Assembly: GCA_002633025.1 (NCBI GenBank) | Contig: NMRB01001943.1 | Location: forward strand, 65,961-129,960 | Direction of reading: 5' to 3' | DNA: 64,000 bases | DNA from: Notospermus geniculatus | Taxonomy: Eukaryota; Nemertea; Pilidiophora; Heteronemertea; Lineidae | The notes under the pieces: generated by a model | What the model was told of the DNA's origin: nothing | Seen by the model: only the letters and a program-made list of their open reading frames with translations | Databases searched by the model: none | Position numbers and translations under genes: made by a program | Shown: positions 34,083 through 45,100 of the stretch, piece after piece | Numbering within the stretch: the stretch's first letter is position 1 | Layout of the letters: each line of letters opens with the position of its first letter

Positions 34083-34668
34083 AGTTTTGAGGGGAAGGAC
34101 GCTTAGTGTTTTTATTGTATCGACAAAAATTTCGTGTAAATTTGAGGAAATTTTGTCCCTGTGAAGAGTACAGGTGACTCCTGGATCTGTTTTTTAAAAT
34201 GAGACAACGCCGCACAATCTCTACCAAAAGAATTGCCTTTGACCCATTTGTTTACCCAAACCAGGCCGGAATCTGTTCCACTCGTATAACCAGACAATTA
34301 CATATCTATCCTCATTAATTTAATAATATACTTTATCATCTGTCCATTGGTGGTCTGGGCCGTATTTAAAACTCGGGTCAGAAAAAATGTCGACTGTGTT
34401 TGACGTGACTGTATGGATGTAAGGTTATAAATTCTATCATGTATTGCATTCTCTGCTGCTGAAAACGTCAGCAAATTAGCCTAGAATGTGTCATTTCGTG
34501 TTTATTTGAAATTCAATCGACGGGACCTTATTAAACGACCCTTCGCAGACGTAATGAAATGAAAAACAAGTCCAGATATAGACCATAGTCTAATCGGGTA
34601 CAAGGACATCGAAATGAGAAAAAAGCATTTAGACACCGGTGGCTTGGTTTGGAATGATTTGAAACAGT

Positions 34669-34735
34669 TGTGGCTGAAGCAAGAATCGAACCAGTGTTCT
34701 CCTGGTGAAAAGCTTTTGTACTACCGCCTTCCCGT
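34669..34735 (-). repeat. tRNA-Glu-like pseudogene or SINE head
   Basis: The reverse strand reads GCGGTAGTACAAAAGCTTTTC then GGTTCGATTCTTG: a B box and an anticodon-loop-like CTTTTCACC. The acceptor stem does not pair, so a working tRNA is unlikely. Confidence 0.4.
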
Positions 34736-34753
34736 CAGGTATACCCGCGGATA

Positions 34754-35098
34754 AGGGGCCGTCTCAAAATTACATGTACATTGATGCCAAAAAAGACGAA
34801 GTGACTTCATCTTTTCCCTGACTCCTCCCCCTTGAAAAGATGAAGTGGGCACTTGACATTGGCTTCATCCATGTAAGGGACGTTTATAGCTCTGACTCAT
34901 ACAGGTACAGTCCATAGTAGGCCCGTAGCCAGAACCTTGTTCCTTTCTGAAGACTGCATTTTAGAAAGTCATTCTCTTGTAAAAAAGAGTGATGCCAACT
35001 TTTTCGAAAAAGATGAAGTGGGCTTCCCCAAATCGAGACCCCCCCCCCCCAGACGAAGTCACTTCGTCTTTTTTGGCATCAAAACAATTTTGAGANAC
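34754..35098. mobile_element. Foldback GCCGTCTCAAAATT
   Basis: Left GCCGTCTCAAAATTACATG then TGATGCCAAAAAAGACGAAG; right mirrored (CTTCGTCTTTTTTGGCATCA, AATTTTGAGA). A C run at 35041 and an N at 35096 mark a hard-to-sequence hairpin. Confidence 0.75.
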
Positions 35099-35204
35099 AA
35101 TAGCAGCCGGACTTTGATTCCATGGGATTTTTCCCCGTTCACACCGGTCTCAACCCTCTCTAGAGCGTCCGCGCCTCATCATGTATGTAATCAGGAACTA
35201 AATG

Positions 35205-35377
35205 AATAGGAGCAGTCAGCCGCGCATATTGCTAACAGATGGCAGCACAGTCTTAGCGGACCAAATGTACAGGAAATCTATTATGATCGCTGCTCGATCG
35301 ATAGTGACTGGGTCCGCTAGATGCATTGAATTGGGCCCTAGTGACACCTAGTGGTCAACTCGCTGACAGCTCCTATT
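35205..35377. mobile_element. 173-bp element AATAGGAGCAGTCAGC copy 1
   Basis: Ends AATAGGAGCAGTCAGC and GCTGACAGCTCCTATT. Differs at only one position from 63543-63715. Carries CTAACAGATGGCAG (35232-35245) and, reversed, CCACTAGGTGTCAC (35354-35341), both CTCF-core-like and facing each other. Confidence 0.9.
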
Positions 35378-36617
35378 GCTTCGACACATGCGGTAGAGAA
35401 GGCTGATATCAAAGTTTGAAAGTGATATCAGAAATCACCAATTACTGTGCAATGAACTCAATAATGCCTTGGCAGTCTCAAAGAAATACACAAGATAAGA
35501 CACATAAAATGTACAACGATTCGCAGTACATTTTGGCCTAGACATCGTTACAGAACATGCCCGTTCACACGGTTGCTGCAGATTTAGAGGTCATTTTGAA
35601 AAATATGAAAAAAGAACGTAACTTGATTCATTTTGTACGTGTCACTTGTTGCAATTTGTCCCCACCCAGACTCCCAGTGAACCCCATCCAGCATGACTCG
35701 TTACGATAAGATGAGCGAGCCTAATACTCCGCCTACAACTGGCTGATATCGGTAACCGTACCTTTCACCATCTTTTTTACTGTGTATGATAACCGACCAC
35801 ACACTTGTTTGCGCGACCTTGCCTTTGTGAAGGTACATACCCCAGGTCGAGTTCATGGGCCTACTTTGTGTGGTGCAACATTTCGTCCACATCACCATTT
35901 TCTTGAGCGGGACTTACTCGGGTCAACTCAGGGCGAATTTCAAGTTATTTTTCAGATGCACAAGACTGTACAGTCCACTCAAATGGTTACCAAACTTTAA
36001 ATCAATATTAGGCCGGCGACAGAATCTGTTCCTTCGATTCGGCATAAGCAGTAAAGCATAGTAAACACACTACTTACAAAACCAATCATTTAAAATCGAT
36101 GTAGGTCTCATCATAAACAGGGAAATTTCAATGTTTTCTTTCACTTGTCGTCTGCTGGCGGTATTTTTTTCGTTTGATGCTGCAATCTTACGATGTCATA
36201 ATCGGGTTTTGGGGTTGGAGAATGTCAAATATTTTGGGCGGCCTTCGCTGCTTGGAGGTCAACATGCGGAAAAACAACTTCGCACCAGAGAGAGAGACCA
36301 TGACCATTCGAATATAATCTTACAATAGCGGGCTATTTTTTGGCGGACTTGCATTCCTAGGACGTTGATTCCTCTCACACCTGCAATGCCAGACCTCTGC
36401 GACCTTACAACATACTGCGGTTTTGGTCTCGACTATGTTTTTAGTCCGATCTCTATGACATCGACAGTGTGTTGCAGAGCTGGTCGAATTGGATGCTTCT
36501 TAAGTCTTTTTACCGAAGAAGAACAATACACTAAGCCTCTTTCTTTGATTATTCTCGATCACTTTATCACTCCATTTGTAGATTGATCCAGAACAGCTCT
36601 GTTCTGGATATCCCCTA
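35378..36617. other. No gene established; two signal-peptide-like frames
   Basis: Frames starting at ATG 35855 (MGLLCVVQHFVHITIF) and ATG 36131 (MFSFTCRLLAVFFSF) have hydrophobic N-termini and lie upstream of the FGF exons on the same strand, so either might be a secreted-protein first exon. Neither has a good donor or conserved follow-on sequence. 36296-36385 is a dispersed repeat also at 41889-41975. Confidence 0.25.
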
Positions 36618-37295
36618 CTGATGTTACCAAGGGTAGCTGGATTATGCGCTTTCCGAGGATTTGGCTGGCAAATGGACCAGTAGCGACTGTCTTAGGTCGC
36701 GGGTCCCTTGCGTCTGTCTCGTGTCTCGACGGAGGATTTCGAAAGAATCATTTCCGCCTGCACATCGTCAGTGCAAAATCCTTCCTGCACTTGGTCCTCG
36801 GAGCTGTCTCTTCGGGACAATGCACACTTCCCTTTTACCGCCCAGAGGCGGAGGTCATGCAAGTTCAAAACCTAAAATTGTGGTAAAAACGGGGCTTGTG
36901 TCGTTGCTGTCGTTGCGCTATAGAGGCCTCCGGCGCTGCCGGAAGAGCACCGGCCAATCAGGAGGAGCGCCGCAGTGACGTCACAGGCCTCGGAGGATAA
37001 AAACCCCTGCCAGCACACACTCGTCTCTTCTTGACACTTGTTACATGGAATGTTTATGGATTGGATTTGGATTGCTTATATATTATACCCGTATTTCACC
37101 CGTGTTTGGTCCTGCTCGCGTCTGCCGACGCCGGACCCTCTCAGGCCCAGCTTAGGTCGTGCTTGTGTACGGCACGCCCCGTCTTAGTGGGGCGTCCCTT
37201 GTGGTGAAACGCGCCTCACCCGGGCGCATAACTCTCGGCCTCCTCGGGGCTAGCCCGGGCCAGAGGCCTGTTTTACCACAATTGGCGTTGTCGGC
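36618..37295 (+). promoter_or_regulatory. Possible LTR (with PBS) or cellular promoter
   Basis: GC-rich stretch with a consensus cAMP-response palindrome GTGACGTCAC (36975-36984), a TATA-like GATAAAAA (36996-37003) and, about 45 bp later, an ATG (37045) opening a 36-codon frame with a hydrophobic start (MECLWIGFGLLIYY). At 37281, ACCACAATTGGCGTTGTCGG looks like an LTR end in CA followed by a TGGCG-type primer-binding site. An LTR remnant and an FGF first-exon promoter are both open; no second LTR or gag/pol frame is visible. Confidence 0.3.
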
Positions 37296-38742
37296 AAAAA
37301 TTGACCGGCAGCCACTCCATCTTTATGATATTAACCCAGGCCACATCTCAACTGGTCACTACAATTGCGAAAATTTAACGATGCGTGGGTTTCGCCACGG
37401 TTTTTCAGATTTTATTCAATAACGTGAAAGGTACGTTGTCATCGAAGGTGATATATGATACCGACTGAAGCGCCGGTGGGCATCTCGGTACAGATGGACA
37501 ATACCGCCTTGGGAATACCAACCGCAGATGGAAAAGGCCATGTCATGTCAACAAAGGCGTCGGCGTAAACCCAAAGGTGTCGATCCAAACAGTGTAAACA
37601 CTAGAAACCACAAATTTGATGACTCTTAAGAATCAAGTAGTATTTGGCTCTTCATTTACCGGTGATTTGGCTGCCGAAGTTCAACGAATGGCGCTCTCAG
37701 CAGCTGTGTGACATTTGATCACGACGGTAACACAGTACATGTAATTGTCAATGAACATTGTATTGGGCCGCACCAGGAGATAATCTCTGACCGCACTAAA
37801 AGGCATTACTGATGGTGGCAGCTGCCGAAATGTTACAATAAAGTAGAAGCAACGTACTGTCAACAAGATTTTCAACTTGAAATGAATTGGTCGTGCTAGT
37901 AAAGGTGTCCGAATGGAGAATCAAACGCCGCCATCTTGATATATTACAACTCACATCGGGAATTCATTGCACAACTGCTGTGGCTTTGCTGGCTTCGAAT
38001 AGAACATGGTTAACTGGAAATCTAGGCTTATCTAGGGATGTAATTCGCTAAAATACGAAATTTGTGATTTTAAAATTGCGAATTTCGTGGGCCGGGAAAT
38101 TATTCTTAGTGTCATTTTTGAATGCCGCGACTATTCCCTTTAAGTCGGTATAAGTCCGCAAACACTGAATCCCAAATATCAAATACTAAGATACATATAG
38201 TTCGATGCCCACTTATATTTTACCAAACAATGCTTTACCATTTGAATTACAAAATTTTATTCAAATTTGAACGCCCACACACCTGGATATTCCCCTAGCG
38301 ATGATAAACACTTGATAGACGGCTTGAGACATTCTTGGGAACATACAGACTGGATTGTAGAATATGGAGAAAGCAACAGAACGATTATTCTGACGGCTTC
38401 AAACGCCCTGCTCCGTAGAGGATACCATGACGTCAACAGATCTGTAGGCTACTCTTGGTGCGAAAAGGAAGTTCCTCCGTACTTAGTGGATCTTGTCGTT
38501 CTGGAGCATAACAGTTTCAAAGGTCGTTTGACCAGGTTCAAACGTCGTCTTCCAAGGAATCTGGCCTTGCAGAACAGGATCGCGCCGGTTCCACTTGTTG
38601 CCCTTTTCGGAATTCATAACGGGGCGATGCAGAATTCCAGTGAAGGGCAAAATGTGACGGGACCAATCGTTGGAAAGCTCTTGAGGAGTACATAGAGGTT
38701 GATGAGTGTGTTGGTTTGACATCTGGATCATGCATATACTCT
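37296..38742. other. No gene recognised; open frame 38267-38695
   Basis: A plus-strand frame of about 142 codons has no ATG at its start and includes WEHTDWIVEYGESNRTIILT and SWCEKEVPPYLVDLVVLEH. It resembles no family I can name and is not the missing FGF exon. Confidence 0.35.
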
Positions 38743-38953
38743 TAACTCCCACTTACCTGTCCCATTCCTGAACTCGCAAAAAATGACCAAATCCTAAGTT
38801 GAAGATATCGCACGCTGTCATTCTTTGCCAGGCTCGGGAGTGGGACAAGTAAGTGGACAGGACATTACTGTTTCTGATCATACCCCCACCCCATTATCTT
38901 CAACTTAGGATTTTGTAATTTTTCCGAGTTCAGGAATGGGACAGGGAAGTGGG
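38743..38953. mobile_element. MITE CTCCCACTTACCTGTCCC
   Basis: TIRs CTCCCACTTACCTGTCCCAT and ATGGGACAGGGAAGTGGGA. Ends 58 bp before the FGF exon at 39012, so it lies next to the branch-point region. Confidence 0.85.
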
Positions 38954-39011
38954 AATTATAGTGTACGTTGGTTCAACCTCTTGTCATTCCTATTTTTTCT
39001 TATACTTCCAG

Positions 39012-39124
39012 CTGATCTAAAACTTCACATGGATCAAGGAGATTTTGGGACGCGGATACGGATACAAGGGGAAAGATCAAAGATGTTTTTATGTTTCAAC
39101 AAAAGAGGGCGGTTAATAGCACGG
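39012..39124 (+). CDS. fgf: FGF middle exon
   Basis: Acceptor TATACTTCCAG before 39012, donor GCACGG|GTAAGT after 39124. Two bases (CT) complete a split codon (phase 1 in), followed by 37 codons DLKLHMDQGDFGTRIRIQGE...GRLIAR. In vertebrate FGF8 the same exon starts with the split Ala of AKLIVETDTFG, an exact structural match. Confidence 0.92.
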
Positions 39125-42100
39125 GTAAGTTCCCATGTATCTTGGGCATCTTCTAATTCCTCCCCGTTCCCAAAGTACAGCTGCTTTGCTGAGTATTTAA
39201 AACCGAGACCCTGCGCACTAGTGTAAAATCATCCCTACGATAGGCCATTCCTACTTGGTTGTTTGTTTGGCAGTACCGTGCACTACAATGGAGAGTTTTC
39301 GCAAAGCCCCGAAACGCCAACGCCAACGCCAATCCCATTGTTCGAGACTGAGAAGAGAGCACCGAACAAAAGGATAGACGTTCGCGTTGGCGTTTCGGTG
39401 GCTTTGCGAAAACTCTCTAGGGAGTTTTCGCAAAGCCCCCGAAACGCCAACGCGAACGTCAAACCCATTGTTCGATGCTACGAAGAGACCACCGAACAAA
39501 AGGATAGACGTTCCCGTTGGCGTTTCAGGGGCTTTGCGAAAACTCCCTATTATCTGACGTAGACCCGCTCTATCTCCTTCCCGAATTAAAAAGTATACCA
39601 TATGAAGAGAGATGTGTGGCAAAGCAGTGGACACCGTTTCGCAGTTGTAAGGTCACCGATGTATGGCATTGCCGGGGTCCAGCTTCTCCTGTTGGTGATG
39701 GTCGGCACTGCTGACCACACAGCAGGCTGTTGATATCTTCGAATCAAAGTCCTGACACTGACGCTTTAACATAGTCATTGAACCAAATTTTTTGAAGATG
39801 GGGATTTGGCCTAGTGGCTAAGGCGTGCTGCCCCTTAGTGCTGGCGATTGATGCCTTATGCGAGGGTATGTGGGTTCGAATCTGGTAGGAAGCTATATCT
39901 TTCACCTTAGAAATCCGTTTCTATTTCATGTTCCGAAGCTTTAAATTTGATATGATAATGTTGGAGGAGCTAGATCCCAGTGGTAAAACCAGGTCTCTGT
40001 AACCTTACAGCTGCGATTTTGGTGTATACACTACGAATCCCAACGATTCGGACCTTGATTTCATGATGTCAACAATTATCAAACATTACATATGATGTTG
40101 CCAAGCAACCTGCCAAGGAGTTTCCTAAAAACAAGTCATGAAAGTATAAACTTATGGGAAATATGAAAATTTTGATGTACAGCAGAAATGAAGACATTGA
40201 ACTGTCAATTCCCTGTAACTTCCGGGTTAAAGTTTGTGTTAAGTTACGCCGACTCTAACAGTTTCACATGTTTTCTGCAAACGTATGATAATACATGATG
40301 ACCTCAACCTTTGACCTGTAAGCAATCATTAGAAGTTTACACAGCAGACGTATATATTGGTCCTGATTCATCGACTGATTTTGGATACCACGTGTCACTC
40401 GAACTGGATTCGGTTCCGAGCTCATAAAACGAAGAGGCCATAGTGTCGTCGGTGCCTTTCAAATGCGCCATCATTTCACCATTTGCAAAGCTTCTCTTAG
40501 TTGCGAATTGGACGTTCTTGCTTGAACCGATTGCCTACATCTCAAGGTCAATGACGTCATACCTCATTCCTGTCATATGCACTCTGATCATACTGTACTT
40601 TCAGCCAGGAAAACACCCCCAAAATGCCATAAAAATGAATTAGTGCAAGCTTCGGCAATAGGAAGCACTAAAATGCATGCACTACGTAGTTTGGTCACGT
40701 GGCACCTGATGTCCAATCGCATTTCTCCGTTGCATGACGTCATGGTCACGTGGATTTTTGTCCACACTGCGTCCGGCGTTTTACCGTCAATTTCATGTCC
40801 AAGCCTCTAACGTTTATAACATACTAAAATATAACCACGTAACAAATATAATCGCGAGTTGCTGTGAACGTTTTAACGCGCATTTCCGCATTTTTCGTCC
40901 ACATTTAACAACTTGTTGCCTGTCGACCTCACCTTAACAACCATAACAATGTGCTTGTGAAAAAGTGCTGTGCGTTTGTGCTGTACCATTTTTTTGTTTT
41001 ATAACAAGTTATGTAACAGAAAGCAAGTCCAGAAAGCAAGAAAGCAAGTTCAGGAATACATGTATTTAATGATTTGTGTTTGACAGTGTGTGAAGAATGT
41101 CATGTAAAGGAACCGAGGAAGTTTCTTGATGAGAATGTTTGTATGTGTTGCAGATCTATAACAATAAGCTCAAAATCATCGCCGTTTTTTAGACCGGGGA
41201 GAACGAAATTTTACGGGAAAATGGACTCCAACAATGACGTTAGCGATGCAATGGCAGCCATGAAGCCGAAGCCTTCTAGCCATAGGGGTGGCTTCGGGAA
41301 CCAAAATGTGACGGAGCGCGGCTCGAGCCGTTCCGTGGCTTTTCTCCAAAAAGTACAGTACCCACGTCGCTTTCTCCCGCGTGTGACCGTTCTGCAGATC
41401 TGGCCTCAGCTCAGACCGTCAGTAATAAGAGAAAGATAACCATCGTTAGCGACTTGATGTGATTTCCGTGACCCGAGTCTCGCCCCATCTCGTCTATTCT
41501 CGCATCTCATAAGGCTAAACAACATTGATTTGATCTTAGCCACGGATAACAATCATATGATTGTGGCAAATACATGCAATTAGGCAGCCATCGGGCGTGA
41601 GTACGGCCCTGTCCTTATTGTCTAAGATTAATATGTCCTGCTGCTGATATATAGCTTGGATGCCATATTCTATCTATATTGTCCAAAGATGAGGGCTTTC
41701 CGCTTAAGTGATCCAGTGATACGGTTTGTGCTATGAATTTATTTTCCTCGCCGTGACTGGAGAGTTGGGCATCGTAAAGTACATCCGGGTACTGATGCAG
41801 GGCAGATGGCCGGTGTGCAAGGAACCCAAGTCCCACTGGAATCAAAGTCCTGTCTTATTGTTCAGCGAGGGATGAGAATTATATGCCTGGAGAGACCATG
41901 ACTATTCGAATATAAGCTTACAATAGCGGGCTTGTTTGGCGGATCTGCATTCCTAGGACGCTGACTCCTGTCACTCATCACCGGAGTCTTGATAGCCTAG
42001 TGGTTATCACGTCCGCTTAGCAAGCAGCAGGTCCTGGGTTCGAATCCAACCTGGGCCATATGGGATAAATCATCCCTAGCTCTTCAGTCTGTCACATGGG

Positions 42101-45100
42101 ACAGCAAGCTGTGATGCCTTGTGCCTTGTGCCTTTGCAAGGGCAAGTAAAAGACCCCATCCAAGTGAGGAACATGAGTAGCTTGAGATGGCCTCTTCCAT
42201 ACTTACCAGGGCCAATAATGCTTTGGCTTCGGCCCTGATGGAAAAATCTGATATAATACAAACGCATTGGTTGTGTTGAACAGTGAACAATAAGGAGGTT
42301 TAGAAATCAAACGATAAACGTGAACGTTAACGACAGCGTTATTTTTGTACCGAAAATGCAATATAAAATCTGATTAATGTGTAGTATGAAAAATAACGTT
42401 GTCGTAAAGTTTACGTTTATCGTTTGATTTCTGAACCTCCCTTTTGTCACAATATTGACAATATTGCGGACACCATAATTCAGTCCCAAACTGGTCGTTT
42501 CTATTCATTTTTACCTCTGTAATCAGGACACCTCGCAATTCAGAACAGCATCTGACAGTCCTGACGCGTTCTTAAATCGAGGTTCACTCTATCCCAAGGA
42601 CATTGAATGATTTGACGAATTGGTGACTCCGCCGTATCACCGGAAATGGATGACGCAGCGGATTGGTGACGAAATGTTTGTTTATTTTATCAACCATCTT
42701 AGATCGTCGTCAAACAAATCGTATGTTTACCAATCCCTATCAATACACGATCAGAAATCCCAAGATATTGAATTCTCGTAAAAGTTACTGCAGTTTCAGG
42801 AAAACTGAGCGAGACTGGTGACTCACGTGTTACCGTGGAAAAGCCTTATCTCGCGTGATTTGACGTGAGCAAGTGTAATGGTTCATATGTTTATGTCCAC
42901 TGACAATAATAATCCGATTTACCGTCTGATTCAGTCAGATATGATTGACCCAAGGTCGAATAACCAGAAATCCATCTCAATCAGATCGTCTGCTTCGATT
43001 AATATTGACCAAGGTTGGTTACATTGAAAATCCGAACCGGGATCAGGATTGTTGACATCTCAAATGATCGTCTGCCCTTTGGAATGTCTCGTCTGCCATG
43101 TCTGGTTGCATGTTTGGCAAGTCTCGCCTGTGATTTTGGTCGTCAACATGAAGTTTTGATTACTAAATGCATTTTATATCACAGACTGTTCCATATTTGT
43201 AGGCCTATACCGGCTTGCCAACTGCTGCATACGTGGCATTGAGCTAGAACGACCGCAAGGTCTCGCAACAGTGCACCAAATGACCTTTGACCTCATGACG
43301 ACACCATCTGAGGATGCATCGTCTGCACAAAAGGCCGATGTCCGGTGTCCATTGTCGACGTGTTTATCCACCGACGCCAGGCAGGGGCTCAGCGGCTACT
43401 GTATATGTTATTGTGGCCCTCTTCAAACCATCAAGCAGTTTGCGTGTCCATCTCGCCGAGTCTTGGCGCCTGATTCCCTCTTCACCACGTCTCTCCCTAC
43501 AGGTGGATGTTGTCATCTACTTGTAGGCCTACTGTTCATTCCACATCCGAGTGGCGCGAGGTTTTCAGCCGATATCTCCGCAACGGCTGGGTCAAAATTG
43601 ACATACCGTACATCAATTGACTTGTCTTTCTTGTCGGTATCTTTCTGCTATCTTCATTTTTGCAGGTAAGGCGGATATAACGGATCCCTTTTTCAAAACC
43701 CATTTCATTTCGCCATCGCGTTCAGTGCAGTTTACACGTGCGCGATGCATTGCGTCATTTCAAAATGGCCGCCATTTCGGCCGTAAACACGAACTGTGAT
43801 TCGTGAAAGAACTATTTTCTGTCACGTTTTTTGGGAAAATGACAGCGATGGTGGCTGTAGCGGGAAGAAAGATAAATCGATTGACGTATGTTTCGTCAAA
43901 TTTGACCCAGCCGTTGCGGAGCTATCGTTCATAAACCTCGCGCCACTCGAAAGTGGAATGGAGAGTACGGTATATGGATCAAGGCCACAGTTCCCTTTAC
44001 ATCAGGTGTTCGTCTTCAATGGTCCTCAACATGTGTTTGTCAGTCCACACACTCCACGGACTGAATTGGTCATTCAGGCCTCAATGTTGACTCAACTTCA
44101 ACACAAGTGTTGTAGGAAGTGTGGGCCTCGATGGGTACTTTTCCTAACCGCAATATTTAACGATTTCGCAGATATATTTGTGCNCTTTTTACGATTACCA
44201 GAATTGGTTGAAATTGCTGCAGCGTTTATGCCTACTAGGCCTACTTCTGCATCGAATGCATAGGCGTACTAGGCCATACACATGGAGCCTATCGCAAAGG
44301 GATATATGACCCTTAATACAGAAATCAGCAGGGTCAATCCGGGATCATAATGACCTTCAATTTGATTCCAAGGTCACCGGAAGCGGAAATATCAATCGCT
44401 GTCAGTGTTGACATCAACACCAACTCTCGTTCCGCGGACAATCTTGAACCAGGGACAGTACCGGTGTCGTAGAATGTCATGCCCCCCGATATGAGATGCC
44501 CCACAACAATAGATTCTGACGGAGGGTCAGCCGGGCACTGACGAACAGAACTTCTGTTAAGCCTGCCACACACTGGAGCTATCTGCTGAGCAAAAAGTCA
44601 TTCGAGACTTTTTTGCTCAGCAGATAGCTCGCGTGTGCGCGTAATTTCGGTGAGTTTTTTGCCTCGCGAGGCAGAAAGCTCGCGTGTGCGCGTATTTTTC
44701 GGTGAGCTATCTGCTGAGCAAACGGTCTCGAATGACTTTTTGCTCAGCAGATAGCTCCAGTGTGCGGCAGGCTTTAACTTCTGTTGCAGATGTCCCCTGA
44801 ACAAAAGAAGCGGGCATCTGATATCGGGGGCATTACATTCTATGACACCTGTATGATAACAGAGCAGCACAAGTCTCCATTACGTCGGTTTCCATCATAG
44901 GGGGTGCCATATTTCATCTTAGTCTGGGAACCCAATTTGGGACAGTGATTGACCAACTACTAAATCATGACTATTATAGATTGTAAATTTTCAAATGTAA
45001 TTTGATGTATTTCAATTGCATGGGAAAGTCTGTATTTTGGCCCACTGATAATTAAGCTGATAGTTAAACTATCTGCAATAATTACTGATAAGTTGATCCT

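Noticed and set aside
35855-36061. Signal-peptide-like frame as FGF exon 1
   Set aside because: The hydrophobic start is suggestive, but there is no good donor and no FGF-like sequence after it; kept only as a possibility.
38267-38695. Missing N-terminal FGF exon
   Set aside because: A long open frame close upstream, but it has no FGF strand motifs and does not end in a phase-1 donor at a fitting place.
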